A stretch of 64,000 nt of DNA, taken from positions 62,001 to 126,000 of the forward strand of contig NZ_FOTE01000006.1 of NCBI RefSeq assembly GCF_900114475.1, written 5' to 3'. Each line of letters opens with the position of its first letter. The stretch's first letter is position 1. A model generated the notes under the pieces. The model searched no databases. It was not told the DNA's origin and worked only from the letters and a program-made list of their open reading frames with translations. Source of the DNA: Paenibacillus sp. 1_12 (lineage in GTDB: Bacteria; Bacillota; Bacilli; Paenibacillales; NBRC-103111). The position numbers were made by a program, and so were the translations under genes. This document shows positions 25,624 to 33,928 of the stretch, in pieces.

Positions 25624-26619
25624 ATGAATCAACAGCAGCGAAGCTCCAGAAGAAAGCTGGTCATGATCTTGATTCCCGCATTGCTAGTCATCGTGTCCTT
25701 CTACGGCTTGACCTATGGCTCAGTACCCATCTCGTTTCGGGACATCTGGGCGGTATTTACAAACAGCGGGCAACCGCTTCATGAAAAAATCATTATGAAT
25801 CTTAGACTGCCCCGTGTAATAATCGGTATTTTGACTGGCGCTTGTCTGGCCGTATCCGGTGCTTTACTGCAGGGCGTGATGAGAAATCCATTGGCTGATC
25901 CAGGAATAATTGGCGTCTCTGCTGGCGGTGGCTTGGCAGCTGTCATCACCATGATCGTACTGCCGCAGTTCAGTTATTTGCTGCCTCCTTTTGCCTTCCT
26001 TGGATCGTTTGTGGCAGCATTGCTCATTTACGGTCTGGCTTGGGATAAAGGTGCCTCACCCCTAAAAATTATTTTGGCGGGTGTAGCAATTAATGCACTA
26101 ATTGGGGCTGTGATGAACGGGATTATGGTTTTTTACAGTGATCGCGTTCAGGCTGTTCTGCCTTGGCTGGCAGGAGGACTCAGCGGACGAAGCTGGCACC
26201 ATCTTGAATTTATGGCCCCTTATGCGATCATCGGACTCTTGTTGTCGCTGCTGACTATCAAATCAGCAAACCTGCTGCTGTTGGGGGACGATTCAGCAAA
26301 GCTGCTCGGTATGAAAATTGAGCTGCATAGAGTCCTTCTGATCCTGCTGGCTGCTTTTTTAGCTGGTATCGCCGTTAGTGTTGCAGGTCTTATCGGCTTT
26401 GTAGGTCTCGTGGTCCCTCATGCTATCCGCCTGCTTACTGGAGAGGATTATCGTTATTTGCTGCCATTGTCCATGCTGGGAGGAGCTGCACTTGTCGTGC
26501 TATCAGATACGATTGCCCGTTCGTGGTTTGATCCGCTTGAGCTGCCTGTCGGTATTTTACTTGCCTGCTTGGGTGCCCCGTTCTTTTTATATTTGCTTAA
26601 GAAACGGAGAATCGTATAA
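25624..26619 (+). CDS. FecCD-family haem/siderophore ABC importer permease (second importer)
   Basis: 331 residues with multiple membrane helices and the FecCD signatures LRLPRVIIGILTGACLAVSG, MRNPLADPGIIGVSAGGG and AGLIGFVGLVVPHAIRLLTG. ATG at 25624 gives MNQQQRSS; GTG at 25615 would overlap the lipoprotein stop (GTGA) and is a possible coupled start. Its stop overlaps the next start by one base (TAATG). Confidence 0.93.
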   Translation: MNQQQRSSRRKLVMILIPALLVIVSFYGLTYGSVPISFRDIWAVFTNSGQPLHEKIIMNLRLPRVIIGILTGACLAVSGALLQGVMRNPLADPGIIGVSAGGGLAAVITMIVLPQFSYLLPPFAFLGSFVAALLIYGLAWDKGASPLKIILAGVAINALIGAVMNGIMVFYSDRVQAVLPWLAGGLSGRSWHHLEFMAPYAIIGLLLSLLTIKSANLLLLGDDSAKLLGMKIELHRVLLILLAAFLAGIAVSVAGLIGFVGLVVPHAIRLLTGEDYRYLLPLSMLGGAALVVLSDTIARSWFDPLELPVGILLACLGAPFFLYLLKKRRIV

Positions 26620-27410
26620 TGTCGGCAATCCAAACAGAACAAATCCAGCTTAATGTTGGCGCCTTTCGGCTGCAGCATATTAGTGTGTCGATTCCGAAAG
26701 GAAACGTTACAGCCATCGTTGGACCAAACGGATCTGGCAAATCGACACTGTTGAAAATCATGACCCGGCTGCTTGATGCGGATTCGGGAACTGTCACAGT
26801 AAACGGCAAACCTGCACATACATACAAATCTGCCGAAATGGCTCAAACCCTAGCCATGCTTACCCAGTCGAAAAACGGACTTCCCGAAATGACAGTCAAA
26901 GAGCTTGTCGCTTACGGCAGAGCCCCGTACAAACGATTATTTGACCGCATGACCGATGAGGATCACGGGATTGTAGACTGGGCCATGCAAACGACCGGCA
27001 CCAAAAAGCATGAGGACCGAATGTTCCATACTTTATCTGGAGGTGAGCAGCAAAAAGCACGTATTGCCATGGCATTGGCGCAAAAAACAACGATTATTTT
27101 ACTGGATGAGCCCACCACATTTCTGGACATTGCCCACCAGCTGGATGTAATGGAAATGCTTCAAACGATCAACAGGGAATACAATATAACCATCGTTATG
27201 GTGCTTCATGATCTCCAGCAAGCTGCCCACTATTGCGACTACATCATTGCTATGAAAAATGGAGTTGTCGTGGAAACGGGAAAACCGACCGACATTATCT
27301 CGTCGCATTTTTTGGAGAAAATTTATAATGTGCATGCAAAAGTTAGATTCGAAGACGATTATCCCGTCATTATCCCTTTAAAAACTTTATCCAATCCTAG
27401 GAGGCTATAA
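26619..27410 (+). CDS. Haem/siderophore ABC importer ATP-binding protein (second importer)
   Basis: 263 residues. Walker [22 protein letters not shown]-loop region, signature LSGGEQQK, Walker [13 protein letters not shown], switch VLHDLQQ. Translation is coupled to the permease gene by a one-base overlap. The protein ends just before the IsdG-like gene, whose AGGAGG ribosome site lies in its last codons. Confidence 0.94.
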   Translation: MSAIQTEQIQLNVGAFRLQHISVSIPKGNVTAIVGPNGSGKSTLLKIMTRLLDADSGTVTVNGKPAHTYKSAEMAQTLAMLTQSKNGLPEMTVKELVAYGRAPYKRLFDRMTDEDHGIVDWAMQTTGTKKHEDRMFHTLSGGEQQKARIAMALAQKTTIILLDEPTTFLDIAHQLDVMEMLQTINREYNITIVMVLHDLQQAAHYCDYIIAMKNGVVVETGKPTDIISSHFLEKIYNVHAKVRFEDDYPVIIPLKTLSNPRRL

Positions 27411-27411
27411 T

Positions 27412-27735
27412 ATGATTATTATTACTAACACATCGCAAATTACTAAAGGTAACGCCCACAAGCTAATCGAACGTTTTGACAAGGTAGGAAAAGTAGAGTA
27501 CATGAGCGGATTTTTGGGGCTTGAAGTGCTTCTTACTGAAAATACGAAAGAACACGACGAGGTTACGGTTGTTACACGTTGGGAGAAAAAAGACGATTTC
27601 CACGCCTGGACTAAAAGTGACGCCTTCAAGGAGTCGCATGCACACGGCAGAGAAATTCCGGAATATATCGTTTCCAACAAAATTTCATTCTATGAAGTAA
27701 AAATCGTTAGAGAGCCGATCGTTGCTGCTCAATAA
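27412..27735 (+). CDS. isdG: IsdG-like haem-degrading monooxygenase
   Basis: 107 residues, the usual length. ABM-type fold; the IsdG catalytic triad Asn-Trp-His can be placed at N6 (IIITNTS), W66 ([10 protein letters not shown]) and H76 (KESHAHG). It would open the haem ring in the cytoplasm and release iron. ATG at 27412 follows AGGAGGCTATAAT. Last gene of the second haem importer operon, under the same Fur-controlled promoter, and it closes the pathway of the locus. Confidence 0.93.
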   Translation: MIIITNTSQITKGNAHKLIERFDKVGKVEYMSGFLGLEVLLTENTKEHDEVTVVTRWEKKDDFHAWTKSDAFKESHAHGREIPEYIVSNKISFYEVKIVREPIVAAQ

Positions 27736-27771
27736 TAAATGAACGCTAATGTCATCATGCAGCAAAGAATC

Positions 27772-27803
27772 GATCCTATCCGAACCCGGATAGGATCTTT
27801 TTA
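27772..27803 (+). terminator. Terminator of the haem importer/isdG operon
   Basis: GATCCTATCCG (27772-27782) and CGGATAGGATC (27787-27797) with T5 following; about 40 bases after the isdG stop. Confidence 0.82.
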
Positions 27804-27945
27804 TTAGCTAGAGGACGCAAGCTTAGAAAGAAGATGTTCGGATAGTCTAAGGCTCTGTATTGATGATTATATATGTTCTCCTTTTATATTCATGAACTCG
27901 GTTACGATTGCCGGTTGCCCATGAACTATTTTCTCTACTACAATA

Positions 27946-27961
27946 AATTAGAATTCTAATT
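27946..27961. promoter_or_regulatory. Perfect 16-base palindrome downstream of marR (operator-like copy 1)
   Basis: AATTAGAATTCTAATT, a perfect palindrome followed by ATAATA. Nearly the same block occurs upstream of the MarR gene (28438-28453). Typical of a MarR/SlyA-type binding site (TTAGnnnnCTAA), but here it sits 15 bases past the marR stop codon. Confidence 0.55.
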
Positions 27962-27975
27962 ATAATACAAAAAAA

Positions 27976-28419
27976 CTACTCAGATTTATGCTTTATGTGT
28001 TGCAAATGATCGGACATCTTGTTTAGCAGCATGCCCAGCTGTTGTTTTTCTTCCTCTGTAAAACATGATAGAGGATCAAACTCATCCTCCGATTGTAAAG
28101 CTAGCTTCAAGGATGCCAGCTTATTTCGACCCTCCTCAGTAATTCCGATATGGACCATTTTCCCATTATGGGGGTCCTTCCCCTTTCTAATCCAGCGCTG
28201 CCGCTCCATATTATTAATAATGACGGTTGCTGTAGGACGGTCACAGTAAAGTATCTCGGCAATTTGAGAAGGATTTAGAAATGTTTTATTTTCTAGGTTT
28301 CGAAGTACGTACTGCTGCTTTAATGTAATTTGATAAGGTACAAGCTGCTTTTGTAAATATCGCTGCCAGGTTAGGAAATTGACACCTATACGAGACATTA
28401 TAGAAAGTTTATCCAACAT
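27976..28419 (-). CDS. MarR-family transcriptional regulator
   Basis: 147 residues with a winged helix-turn-helix: FLNPSQIAEILYCDRPTATVIINNMERQRWIRKG is the DNA-binding core (recognition helix around DRPTATVIINNM) followed by the beta-wing DPHNGKMVHIGITEEG. Helices at both ends give the dimer interface. ATG at 28419 follows GAGGAG by 11 bases. It probably represses itself through the TTAGAACTCTAA site in its promoter. No target operon is adjacent, except possibly the haem operon end or the tRNA; ligand unknown. Confidence 0.92.
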   Translation of the reverse strand: MLDKLSIMSRIGVNFLTWQRYLQKQLVPYQITLKQQYVLRNLENKTFLNPSQIAEILYCDRPTATVIINNMERQRWIRKGKDPHNGKMVHIGITEEGRNKLASLKLALQSEDEFDPLSCFTEEEKQQLGMLLNKMSDHLQHIKHKSE

Positions 28420-28437
28420 TTCATATTAACTCCTCAC

Positions 28438-28453
28438 AGTTAGAACTCTAATT
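28438..28453. promoter_or_regulatory. MarR operator-like palindrome upstream of marR (copy 2)
   Basis: AGTTAGAACTCTAATT, followed by ATAATATA. The TTAGAAnTCTAATTATAATA-like block matches the copy at 27946 in sequence and orientation. It lies between the marR ribosome site and its likely -10 region, as expected for autoregulation. Confidence 0.65.
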
Positions 28454-28593
28454 ATAATATACTATGACGTCGATAAGAGCACAAGGTTAGCCATTATAAA
28501 AGTTAAATAATAAAAACAAAAAACCACTTCCTTATCAGAATTTTAATGTTCCGAAAAGAAAATGGTCTTTCATAGAAGAAGCCTTACAGTAAT

Positions 28594-28674
28594 GCGGTCG
28601 GCGGGATTTGAACCCGCACGTCCATGGGACACTACCCCCTCAAGATAGCGTGTCTGCCGTTCCACCACGACCGC
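28594..28674 (-). tRNA. tRNA-Leu (anticodon GAG)
   Basis: 81-base class II tRNA. The acceptor GCGGTCG pairs with CGACCGC, the anticodon stem CTATC/GGTAG encloses loop TTGAGGG with anticodon GAG, a long variable arm follows, and the T-loop GGTTCAAATCC is canonical. CCA is not encoded. It stands alone between marR and the PhyH-HEAT gene. Confidence 0.95.
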
Positions 28675-28832
28675 TTATTCACAATAATTACGAGGAGCAA
28701 CTGTTCCATCAGTCCAAGCTTAATGACAAGCGCTGCGCTTACATATTCCTTTGACCGTATTAGAATATATCATACTTACTGACACAATAGCAAGTGAATG
28801 CATTATAGTTGATGATGGCAAACCTTTTCACA

Positions 28833-28871
28833 CAAAATAGCCCTACCTGCCATGAAGCAAGTGGGGCTATC
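28833..28871 (-). terminator. Terminator of the PhyH-HEAT gene
   Basis: Minus-strand ATAGCCCCACTTGC and GCAGGTAGGGCTAT pair around a short loop, followed by a TTTTG tract, about 30 bases after the stop codon. Confidence 0.72.
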
Positions 28872-28899
28872 CGTAATATCCGCTGTTCTGTGCTTAGTC

Positions 28900-30402
28900 C
28901 TAGAATGTACTATTCGGCGTTGTGCTCGCACACCAGCGGGAGTCACGTAGAAATTTCAATAAAATATCCTTTGCGGTATCCGTATTCATACTATATAAGG
29001 CATCAACGGCTGTCGCGCGTACATATCGGTTCTCATCATTCAAAGCATGGGCAATAACCGGTATCGCATTTTGTGCCTTTGATCCCATTTTGGTCAGAGC
29101 CATCCCTGCCATAAATCGCACTTGATCATCAGCATCCTGAATGCCAAGCTCTAGTCCCTTGACAGATTCCTCTGATGAACTGCCGATGAGACCAATGGCC
29201 TCAACCGTATTCCGACGGATGATTTCATTCTCGGAACGCATCAGATCCATTAGCCTCGGTATCGCTACAGCCGCTGCATCCCCTATCTCGCCAAGCGCAA
29301 ATGCCGCGCCGCCAACTGCTTTGATGTCCTCACTATCCAAAATATCTATAAGCCCATTTACAGCGGCTTTGCCAGCAGTCGATACACCATAAGCTGCAGC
29401 TCGCGATACGTGAATGGATTCATCTTGCAGCGCCTTAAGTAACTGAATGATTCCAGCTTCTCCATGACGAGCCAATCCATATGCCGCGTTCAAAGCCACT
29501 GGCTCGAAGTCATCATACAGAGCTTGAGTTAAGCCCGTAATTACCTCATTCGATCCGTTAGCCGACAAGCCTAATTGATCGGCTGCCCGTACACGAATCG
29601 CCTTGTCTTCATGTTCTAACTCGCTAATCCAGCCTGCAAGCTGCTCTTGTGAAGCTTCATTGTTTGCAGCATCGTTCTCTTTTCCAAGCAACCAATTCCA
29701 GGTATTTCGCCAAACGACTTCATGCTCATAAATAGGAGCTGTGTAGGATGATGGATTCACCCAAGCTTCAGCCTCTTCATTATGATCCCAACTGGCTTTG
29801 GTTGGTGCAAGCCTCCGCATAAATTGGAACTTAAGCATATAACGGTCCTTACCGGCTATATTAGCATTAGCTCGATGCCAAATATCATAATGCACCAGGG
29901 CAAAGGTTCCAGCGCTGCCTGTTGCTTTTCGTTCTTCTTGTGTTTCATTCTCTACAAATGTACGGGTTTGATAGCATTGTGTACCTGGCATAATTCCGGT
30001 AGGCCCCATATCCAGCGTTACTTCTTGAGGATAATAGAAGATCATTGCCCACCAAGGGTGGTGATTGCGCATTTTATAATGTCCCCAGTAACTGTCCTTG
30101 TGCCAACCACCCGCTTCTGCACTGCGGTTAAAATGTCCATGACGGTGGGGATGCATCATATAATCCTCACCAAGCACACTGCTGAGCGCCCCCCGGATCA
30201 CCGGATGATCAAATACTTTGGCCAAATCCGGAATACGAGGCAATATATTATTTCCAGGATTCCCTTCCTCTTTGTAAACCTGATCCAATGTCTCGCTCAG
30301 CTTCAAATGAAATTCATCTGCAAAATCCGCTTTCAAAAATACATAACCTTCCGTAACAAACTGCCGCATCTGTGCATCCGTTAATAATTGTAAACTTTCC
30401 AT
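28900..30402 (-). CDS. Phytanoyl-CoA dioxygenase-family oxygenase fused to HEAT repeats
   Basis: 500 residues from ATG at 30402, preceded by GGGAGGTTCAACC. Residues about 10-205 are a PhyH-type Fe(II)/2-oxoglutarate oxygenase: H101 and D103 (GGWHKDSYWG) and H176 (IWHRANA) give the 2-His-1-Asp iron triad, and R187 (GKDRYMLKF) can bind 2-oxoglutarate. Residues about 250-490 are five to six HEAT/PBS-lyase repeats (e.g. VALNAAYGLARHGEAGI, AVGGAAFALGEIGDAA, VRFMAGMALTKMGSKA). The repeats suggest that the oxygenase is scaffolded to, or acts on, a protein partner. No signal peptide. Substrate unknown; monocistronic. Confidence 0.88.
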   Translation of the reverse strand: MESLQLLTDAQMRQFVTEGYVFLKADFADEFHLKLSETLDQVYKEEGNPGNNILPRIPDLAKVFDHPVIRGALSSVLGEDYMMHPHRHGHFNRSAEAGGWHKDSYWGHYKMRNHHPWWAMIFYYPQEVTLDMGPTGIMPGTQCYQTRTFVENETQEERKATGSAGTFALVHYDIWHRANANIAGKDRYMLKFQFMRRLAPTKASWDHNEEAEAWVNPSSYTAPIYEHEVVWRNTWNWLLGKENDAANNEASQEQLAGWISELEHEDKAIRVRAADQLGLSANGSNEVITGLTQALYDDFEPVALNAAYGLARHGEAGIIQLLKALQDESIHVSRAAAYGVSTAGKAAVNGLIDILDSEDIKAVGGAAFALGEIGDAAAVAIPRLMDLMRSENEIIRRNTVEAIGLIGSSSEESVKGLELGIQDADDQVRFMAGMALTKMGSKAQNAIPVIAHALNDENRYVRATAVDALYSMNTDTAKDILLKFLRDSRWCASTTPNSTF

Positions 30403-30536
30403 GGTTGAACCTCCCACAAATGATTAGATCCATAATTATCGTGATTCACCTTCTGCCACCTATTATAGAACTGCATCACACATAGATAAATTCACAATCA
30501 TCACCTTTATTTGCACAATACTAAGCTTATTTTAAC

Positions 30537-30567
30537 AAAAAAAACCCACAGGCATAAGCCCATGGGA
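30537..30567 (-). terminator. Terminator of the YitT-family gene
   Basis: Minus-strand CCCATGGGC and GCCTGTGGG pair (two wobble pairs) around TTAT, followed by T8, a few bases after the stop codon. Confidence 0.82.
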
Positions 30568-30574
30568 ATCTTCT

Positions 30575-31465
30575 TTAATGAATATCTTTTTTATTGAATC
30601 TGCCACCCTTAACATCATGAATATTACCAATCGCCAGAAACGCTTGCTGATCAACTTCTTCAACAATCGATTTCAGCTTCGCTTCCTCCAAACGGTTGAT
30701 TACGCAAAAGATAATTCTCTTGGAATCACCTGTGAAGCCGCCCTCGCCATTTAGATACGTGACACCACGTCCGAGCCGCGCCGTTATGATATCGCCGATA
30801 GCTTGATAACTCTCGCTTATAATCCACACCGATTTGGACTCGTCAAAGCCCTCAATAATAATATCCATCATTTTAAAAGCGATAAAATACGCCATCAAAG
30901 AATACATGGCATGATCCCATCCGAATACAAAGCCCGCACTAGCCAGTATAAATAAGTTAAAGAACATGACAATTTCGCCAACCGAGAACGGGCTTTTTTT
31001 ACTAACCAGAATAGCAACAATTTCAGTTCCATCCAGGGACCCTCCTGAACGAATAACCAATCCGACTCCGACCCCTATGATAATCCCGCCAAATACCGAT
31101 GCAAGCAGCGGGTCAATCGTCAATGGTGACACCGGATGAAGTAGTGAAGTACCGATAGACATGACAATTACAGAAAAAAGAGTTGAAAATGCGAATGTTT
31201 TACCGATTTGCTTATAGCCCAGATACAGAAAAGGTAAATTGAATAAAACCAGATAAACCCCGAGCGGCAAGCTTGATAAGGCCGAAGCAATAATTGAAAC
31301 ACCGACAATGCCACCATCAATGATTTTGTTCGGAACTAGAAAAATTTCCAGTCCCACAGCCACCAAAGCAGACCCGAGCGTCATAAAAAGTATTTTCATG
31401 AGCAGCTTTGTTTTGGATAATTGGGTATGCTGTTGGATCCCTTGCTTAGAAGAATGATCAATCAT
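30575..31465 (-). CDS. YitT-family membrane protein (DUF161 + DUF2179)
   Basis: 296 residues from ATG at 31465 after AGGAGG. Five membrane helices in the N-terminal part (ILFMTLGSALVAVGLEIFLVPN, the typical YitT start; GGSLDGTEIVAIL) and a soluble C-terminal DUF2179 domain (ITARLGRGVTYLNGEGGFTG). Function is not known; members are widespread in Bacillales. Monocistronic with its own terminator. Confidence 0.92.
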   Translation of the reverse strand: MIDHSSKQGIQQHTQLSKTKLLMKILFMTLGSALVAVGLEIFLVPNKIIDGGIVGVSIIASALSSLPLGVYLVLFNLPFLYLGYKQIGKTFAFSTLFSVIVMSIGTSLLHPVSPLTIDPLLASVFGGIIIGVGVGLVIRSGGSLDGTEIVAILVSKKSPFSVGEIVMFFNLFILASAGFVFGWDHAMYSLMAYFIAFKMMDIIIEGFDESKSVWIISESYQAIGDIITARLGRGVTYLNGEGGFTGDSKRIIFCVINRLEEAKLKSIVEEVDQQAFLAIGNIHDVKGGRFNKKDIH

Positions 31466-31616
31466 AATTGGTTTCCTCCTGTCATGTTTGCTAAATGAAT
31501 TGTGATCAGGCCCCCACTCAACCTTCAAACGAAAACATAACTCAATTCATATATAAGCTATTCTTATATTGTAAATTAATATAAATATTTTTGCAAATAA
31601 ACTTGCCTATTTTTTT

Positions 31617-32363
31617 TCATATGACCTTTGTTAGCGGCCATATAAGCACGTCCAATTTTTGGGCATAATGAAGCATGGGTTTTCTTACATCACATTGAAT
31701 CCCTTGACCGATAGTCATCGTGTTGGCCCTAATATCCGCTTCAGCAAGCTGCAGCTCCCAGGGCAGATGATGAATATCCCCGCGATAAACCGTACGATTT
31801 GCACTCATGCTGTACAAACAGTACCTCTCTGTGAGCCAGTACTCAAATGATTGCTTCGTGCTTTTAAAAACTGCCGATACAGGCATATAGCTGCCTTCAA
31901 AAGCAACCTGAGCACCTCGCTTGTCCTTACGATCACTTTTGTAATTAATTTGCTCACCGTTCTTTTCGGCATGCATGTCCGCATGGAAATAAGGCAGATA
32001 AAACAATAGCCTTGCCGCTTCGACGGCTATCTTGCTCGCTGCATCCAAACTGAAAAAATAGACACCTGGCTTGTCTCCAACCTTTACATATGTCCTTACA
32101 TTAAGCTCGGCAAATTGATTGGTGTATGGAATTTCAGGCATTGCCCTCATCCTGATTCCTTTCATTGAAAAAGGAACTACACCAATCCACGCATAACCCT
32201 CGTATACTTCCAGCTCAAGCTCCTGAGGGACCATTGGCCGCAGCTGTTCATAAGGAATTGGCCAATGGGCAAACAGTAGATCAAGCCAGGTTTGCTTCAT
32301 GACCCAAGGTCCTTTCGGCAATGGCCAAGGACGGTGTGATTGCGTGGCCAACAGCGTATTCAA
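31617..32363 (-). CDS. DUF2071 (YqjF-like) protein
   Basis: 248 residues from TTG at 32363, which has AAAGGAG at a 7-base distance within the gerPE stop region; the in-frame ATG at 32414 has no ribosome site. Matches the YqjF/DUF2071 pattern: MKQTWLDLLFAHWPIPYEQLRPMVP, YEGYAWIGVVPFSMKGIRMRAMP, FAELNVRTYV, GVYFFSLDA, then ERYCLYS. The fold resembles acetoacetate decarboxylase, but the substrate is unknown. It follows gerPE directly, where gerPF usually lies, so it is probably expressed late in sporulation. Confidence 0.85.
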   Translation of the reverse strand: MNTLLATQSHRPWPLPKGPWVMKQTWLDLLFAHWPIPYEQLRPMVPQELELEVYEGYAWIGVVPFSMKGIRMRAMPEIPYTNQFAELNVRTYVKVGDKPGVYFFSLDAASKIAVEAARLLFYLPYFHADMHAEKNGEQINYKSDRKDKRGAQVAFEGSYMPVSAVFKSTKQSFEYWLTERYCLYSMSANRTVYRGDIHHLPWELQLAEADIRANTMTIGQGIQCDVRKPMLHYAQKLDVLIWPLTKVI

Positions 32364-32367
32364 TCGA

Positions 32368-32736
32368 TCACTCCTTTGTGACAAATTGTCGGAAATGCTT
32401 AACTCTACTTTCATTTTCTATTTGATAATTCGTTCCAACCTGCATAACCGAGGAAGAGGAAATCGCCAGCACGCGAATACAGTTGACTTGAATGTGATCG
32501 CATAAATTTTCTACCTCCATGTCCACCTGTTCATACACCTCAGGGATTGGAATTACGCGGCTGAATAGCTGATAGTTATCCAAATTCCCCTCGTTTTCCA
32601 GAAATGTCGCTACTTGTCGCTGCACAGCTATCGCTTTCGCTTTTGACTTTATAGACTCATTATCCCCGATCTGTAAAATAGACGCCAGTGATATGCTGTT
32701 TATTTTCATTTCCCGAACAATTGACCAGCGACTCAT
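32368..32736 (-). CDS. gerPE: Spore germination protein GerPE
   Basis: 122 residues. INSISLASILQIGDNESIKSKAKAIAVQRQVATF is typical of GerPE. GerP proteins act in the spore coat and help germinants reach the inner receptors. ATG at 32736 has GAGGAG at 9-10 bases and overlaps the gerPD stop by four bases (ATGA). Confidence 0.88.
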   Translation of the reverse strand: MSRWSIVREMKINSISLASILQIGDNESIKSKAKAIAVQRQVATFLENEGNLDNYQLFSRVIPIPEVYEQVDMEVENLCDHIQVNCIRVLAISSSSVMQVGTNYQIENESRVKHFRQFVTKE

Positions 32737-32924
32737 TCACTTTTCTCCTCTTCAGGAGGCAATGGAGTTAAAGGACCGCTCGAGACCGATTCGGGTGGTG
32801 TATCAAAAATGGAAGAGCAGATGATATTCTGGGTATCCCCAATCAAAAAAACAGAGGAACTGGACACCCCGATTATGCGAATGTCTCCTACACACAAGGC
32901 TTTGTTCGTAACGTGAAAATTCAT
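32733..32924 (-). CDS. gerPD: Spore germination protein GerPD
   Basis: 63 residues, the usual GerPD size. The N-terminal VGDIRIIGVSSSSVFLIGDTQNI shows the GerP pattern of short beta segments with SSSVFLIGD. Start overlaps the gerPC stop by four bases and its own stop overlaps gerPE, so the operon is translationally coupled. Confidence 0.86.
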   Translation of the reverse strand: MNFHVTNKALCVGDIRIIGVSSSSVFLIGDTQNIICSSIFDTPPESVSSGPLTPLPPEEEKSE

Positions 32925-33595
32925 TTGGCTACTCCACCTTTACTCGGCATTTTTTGAAAATATTGCTGAAGTGCAGACCGGATATCCTGCTGGGTGCGGA
33001 ACATCACAGAATCCTTGATCGAGGACAACTGATCCACAGTCACACCCTGGCTCATCTGCCGCAGATAATAATCCATCCGCCCCTCAAGCTGTTTGGTTAA
33101 ATCCTGCTGAACCATCTTTCTATGCCATTCGTCCAACTGCTTGCCGCTTTGCTGCTGAAGCTGATCAATCTGCTTTGGCACCTGCTCCTCCATAAAGCGA
33201 TGCAGCTCCTTACTAATTTCCTCACGAATCCCAAGCGGGGGCATGAACGGCTGATCTCCATTTATGGTTTGGAATCCATTTACATTCCCTGTATCAGATA
33301 ACGTGGCGCTTTTGTCCGTATTTTCTCCATTGACAGCAAGGTTTTCGAGCGCTCCGGGTGTAAGTCCGATATTCATCGTTCCATCGAGCTTCTCCACTTT
33401 GAGTTGATCGAATTTATATTCGATTTTATCGATATGAATACGTTTCTGTTCTTTGCAGGCTTTAAGCTCCACTTGCAAAGCTTCTACGGTTTTTTCAAGC
33501 CGCTCCATTTTTTCCATCTGTACCTGCATCTGCGCTTGCAGCTGTCTGGCATACGCAGCCCACTGCTGGAATTGCCATTGGGACCCAACTAACAT
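32921..33595 (-). CDS. gerPC: Spore germination protein GerPC
   Basis: 224 residues from ATG at 33595 (AAGGAGGTGTTAAGG leader). N-terminal coiled coil (YARQLQAQMQVQMEKMERLE, then heptads), then KRIHIDKIEYKFDQLKVEKLDGTMNIGL, characteristic of GerPC, and a helical C-terminal part. Third gene of the operon, needed with the other GerP proteins for normal coat permeability. Confidence 0.9.
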   Translation of the reverse strand: MLVGSQWQFQQWAAYARQLQAQMQVQMEKMERLEKTVEALQVELKACKEQKRIHIDKIEYKFDQLKVEKLDGTMNIGLTPGALENLAVNGENTDKSATLSDTGNVNGFQTINGDQPFMPPLGIREEISKELHRFMEEQVPKQIDQLQQQSGKQLDEWHRKMVQQDLTKQLEGRMDYYLRQMSQGVTVDQLSSIKDSVMFRTQQDIRSALQQYFQKMPSKGGVAK

Positions 33596-33720
33596 CCTTA
33601 ACACCTCCTTATATATCCTATGCCAAAAGAAGCGTCTGGGTGTTAGCCTATGGACCCACAACAAGAAATCTTAAATAACTGGATACATATATATGTGATC
33701 ATCAGGGGCTTCAACTTCAA

Positions 33721-33927
33721 TTAAGTTGGACTGGGCAACGGGACCAAGGATATTTCATTCCCAGCAGTAGCTAATTGCTCAGCAGGCCCCGTAAAGCCGC
33801 CTGTATTATATATATTGGATAAGGACTTAATCAATCCGGCACTTCCGATTTGCAGAACAGAAGAATTGGTTACGGCATCTACACGGAGCTGATGAATGAC
33901 AATATGCTGATTGACGACGAGATTCAT
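33721..33927 (-). CDS. gerPB: Spore germination protein GerPB
   Basis: 68 residues from ATG at 33927 after AGGGGG. IHQLRVDAVTNSSVLQIGSAG and IKSLSNIYNTGGFTGPA are the GerPB signature. Its start lies at the end of gerPA. A 125-base gap without a gene follows before gerPC. Confidence 0.9.
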   Translation of the reverse strand: MNLVVNQHIVIHQLRVDAVTNSSVLQIGSAGLIKSLSNIYNTGGFTGPAEQLATAGNEISLVPLPSPT

Positions 33928-33928
33928 T

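Noticed and set aside
28594-28674. The tRNA-Leu gene as an integration site of a mobile element
   Set aside because: No integrase gene, no repeated 3' tRNA end and no phage-like genes nearby.
29782-30384. 200-codon plus-strand frame opposite the PhyH-HEAT gene
   Set aside because: Antisense shadow; low-complexity hydrophobic product and no start signal.
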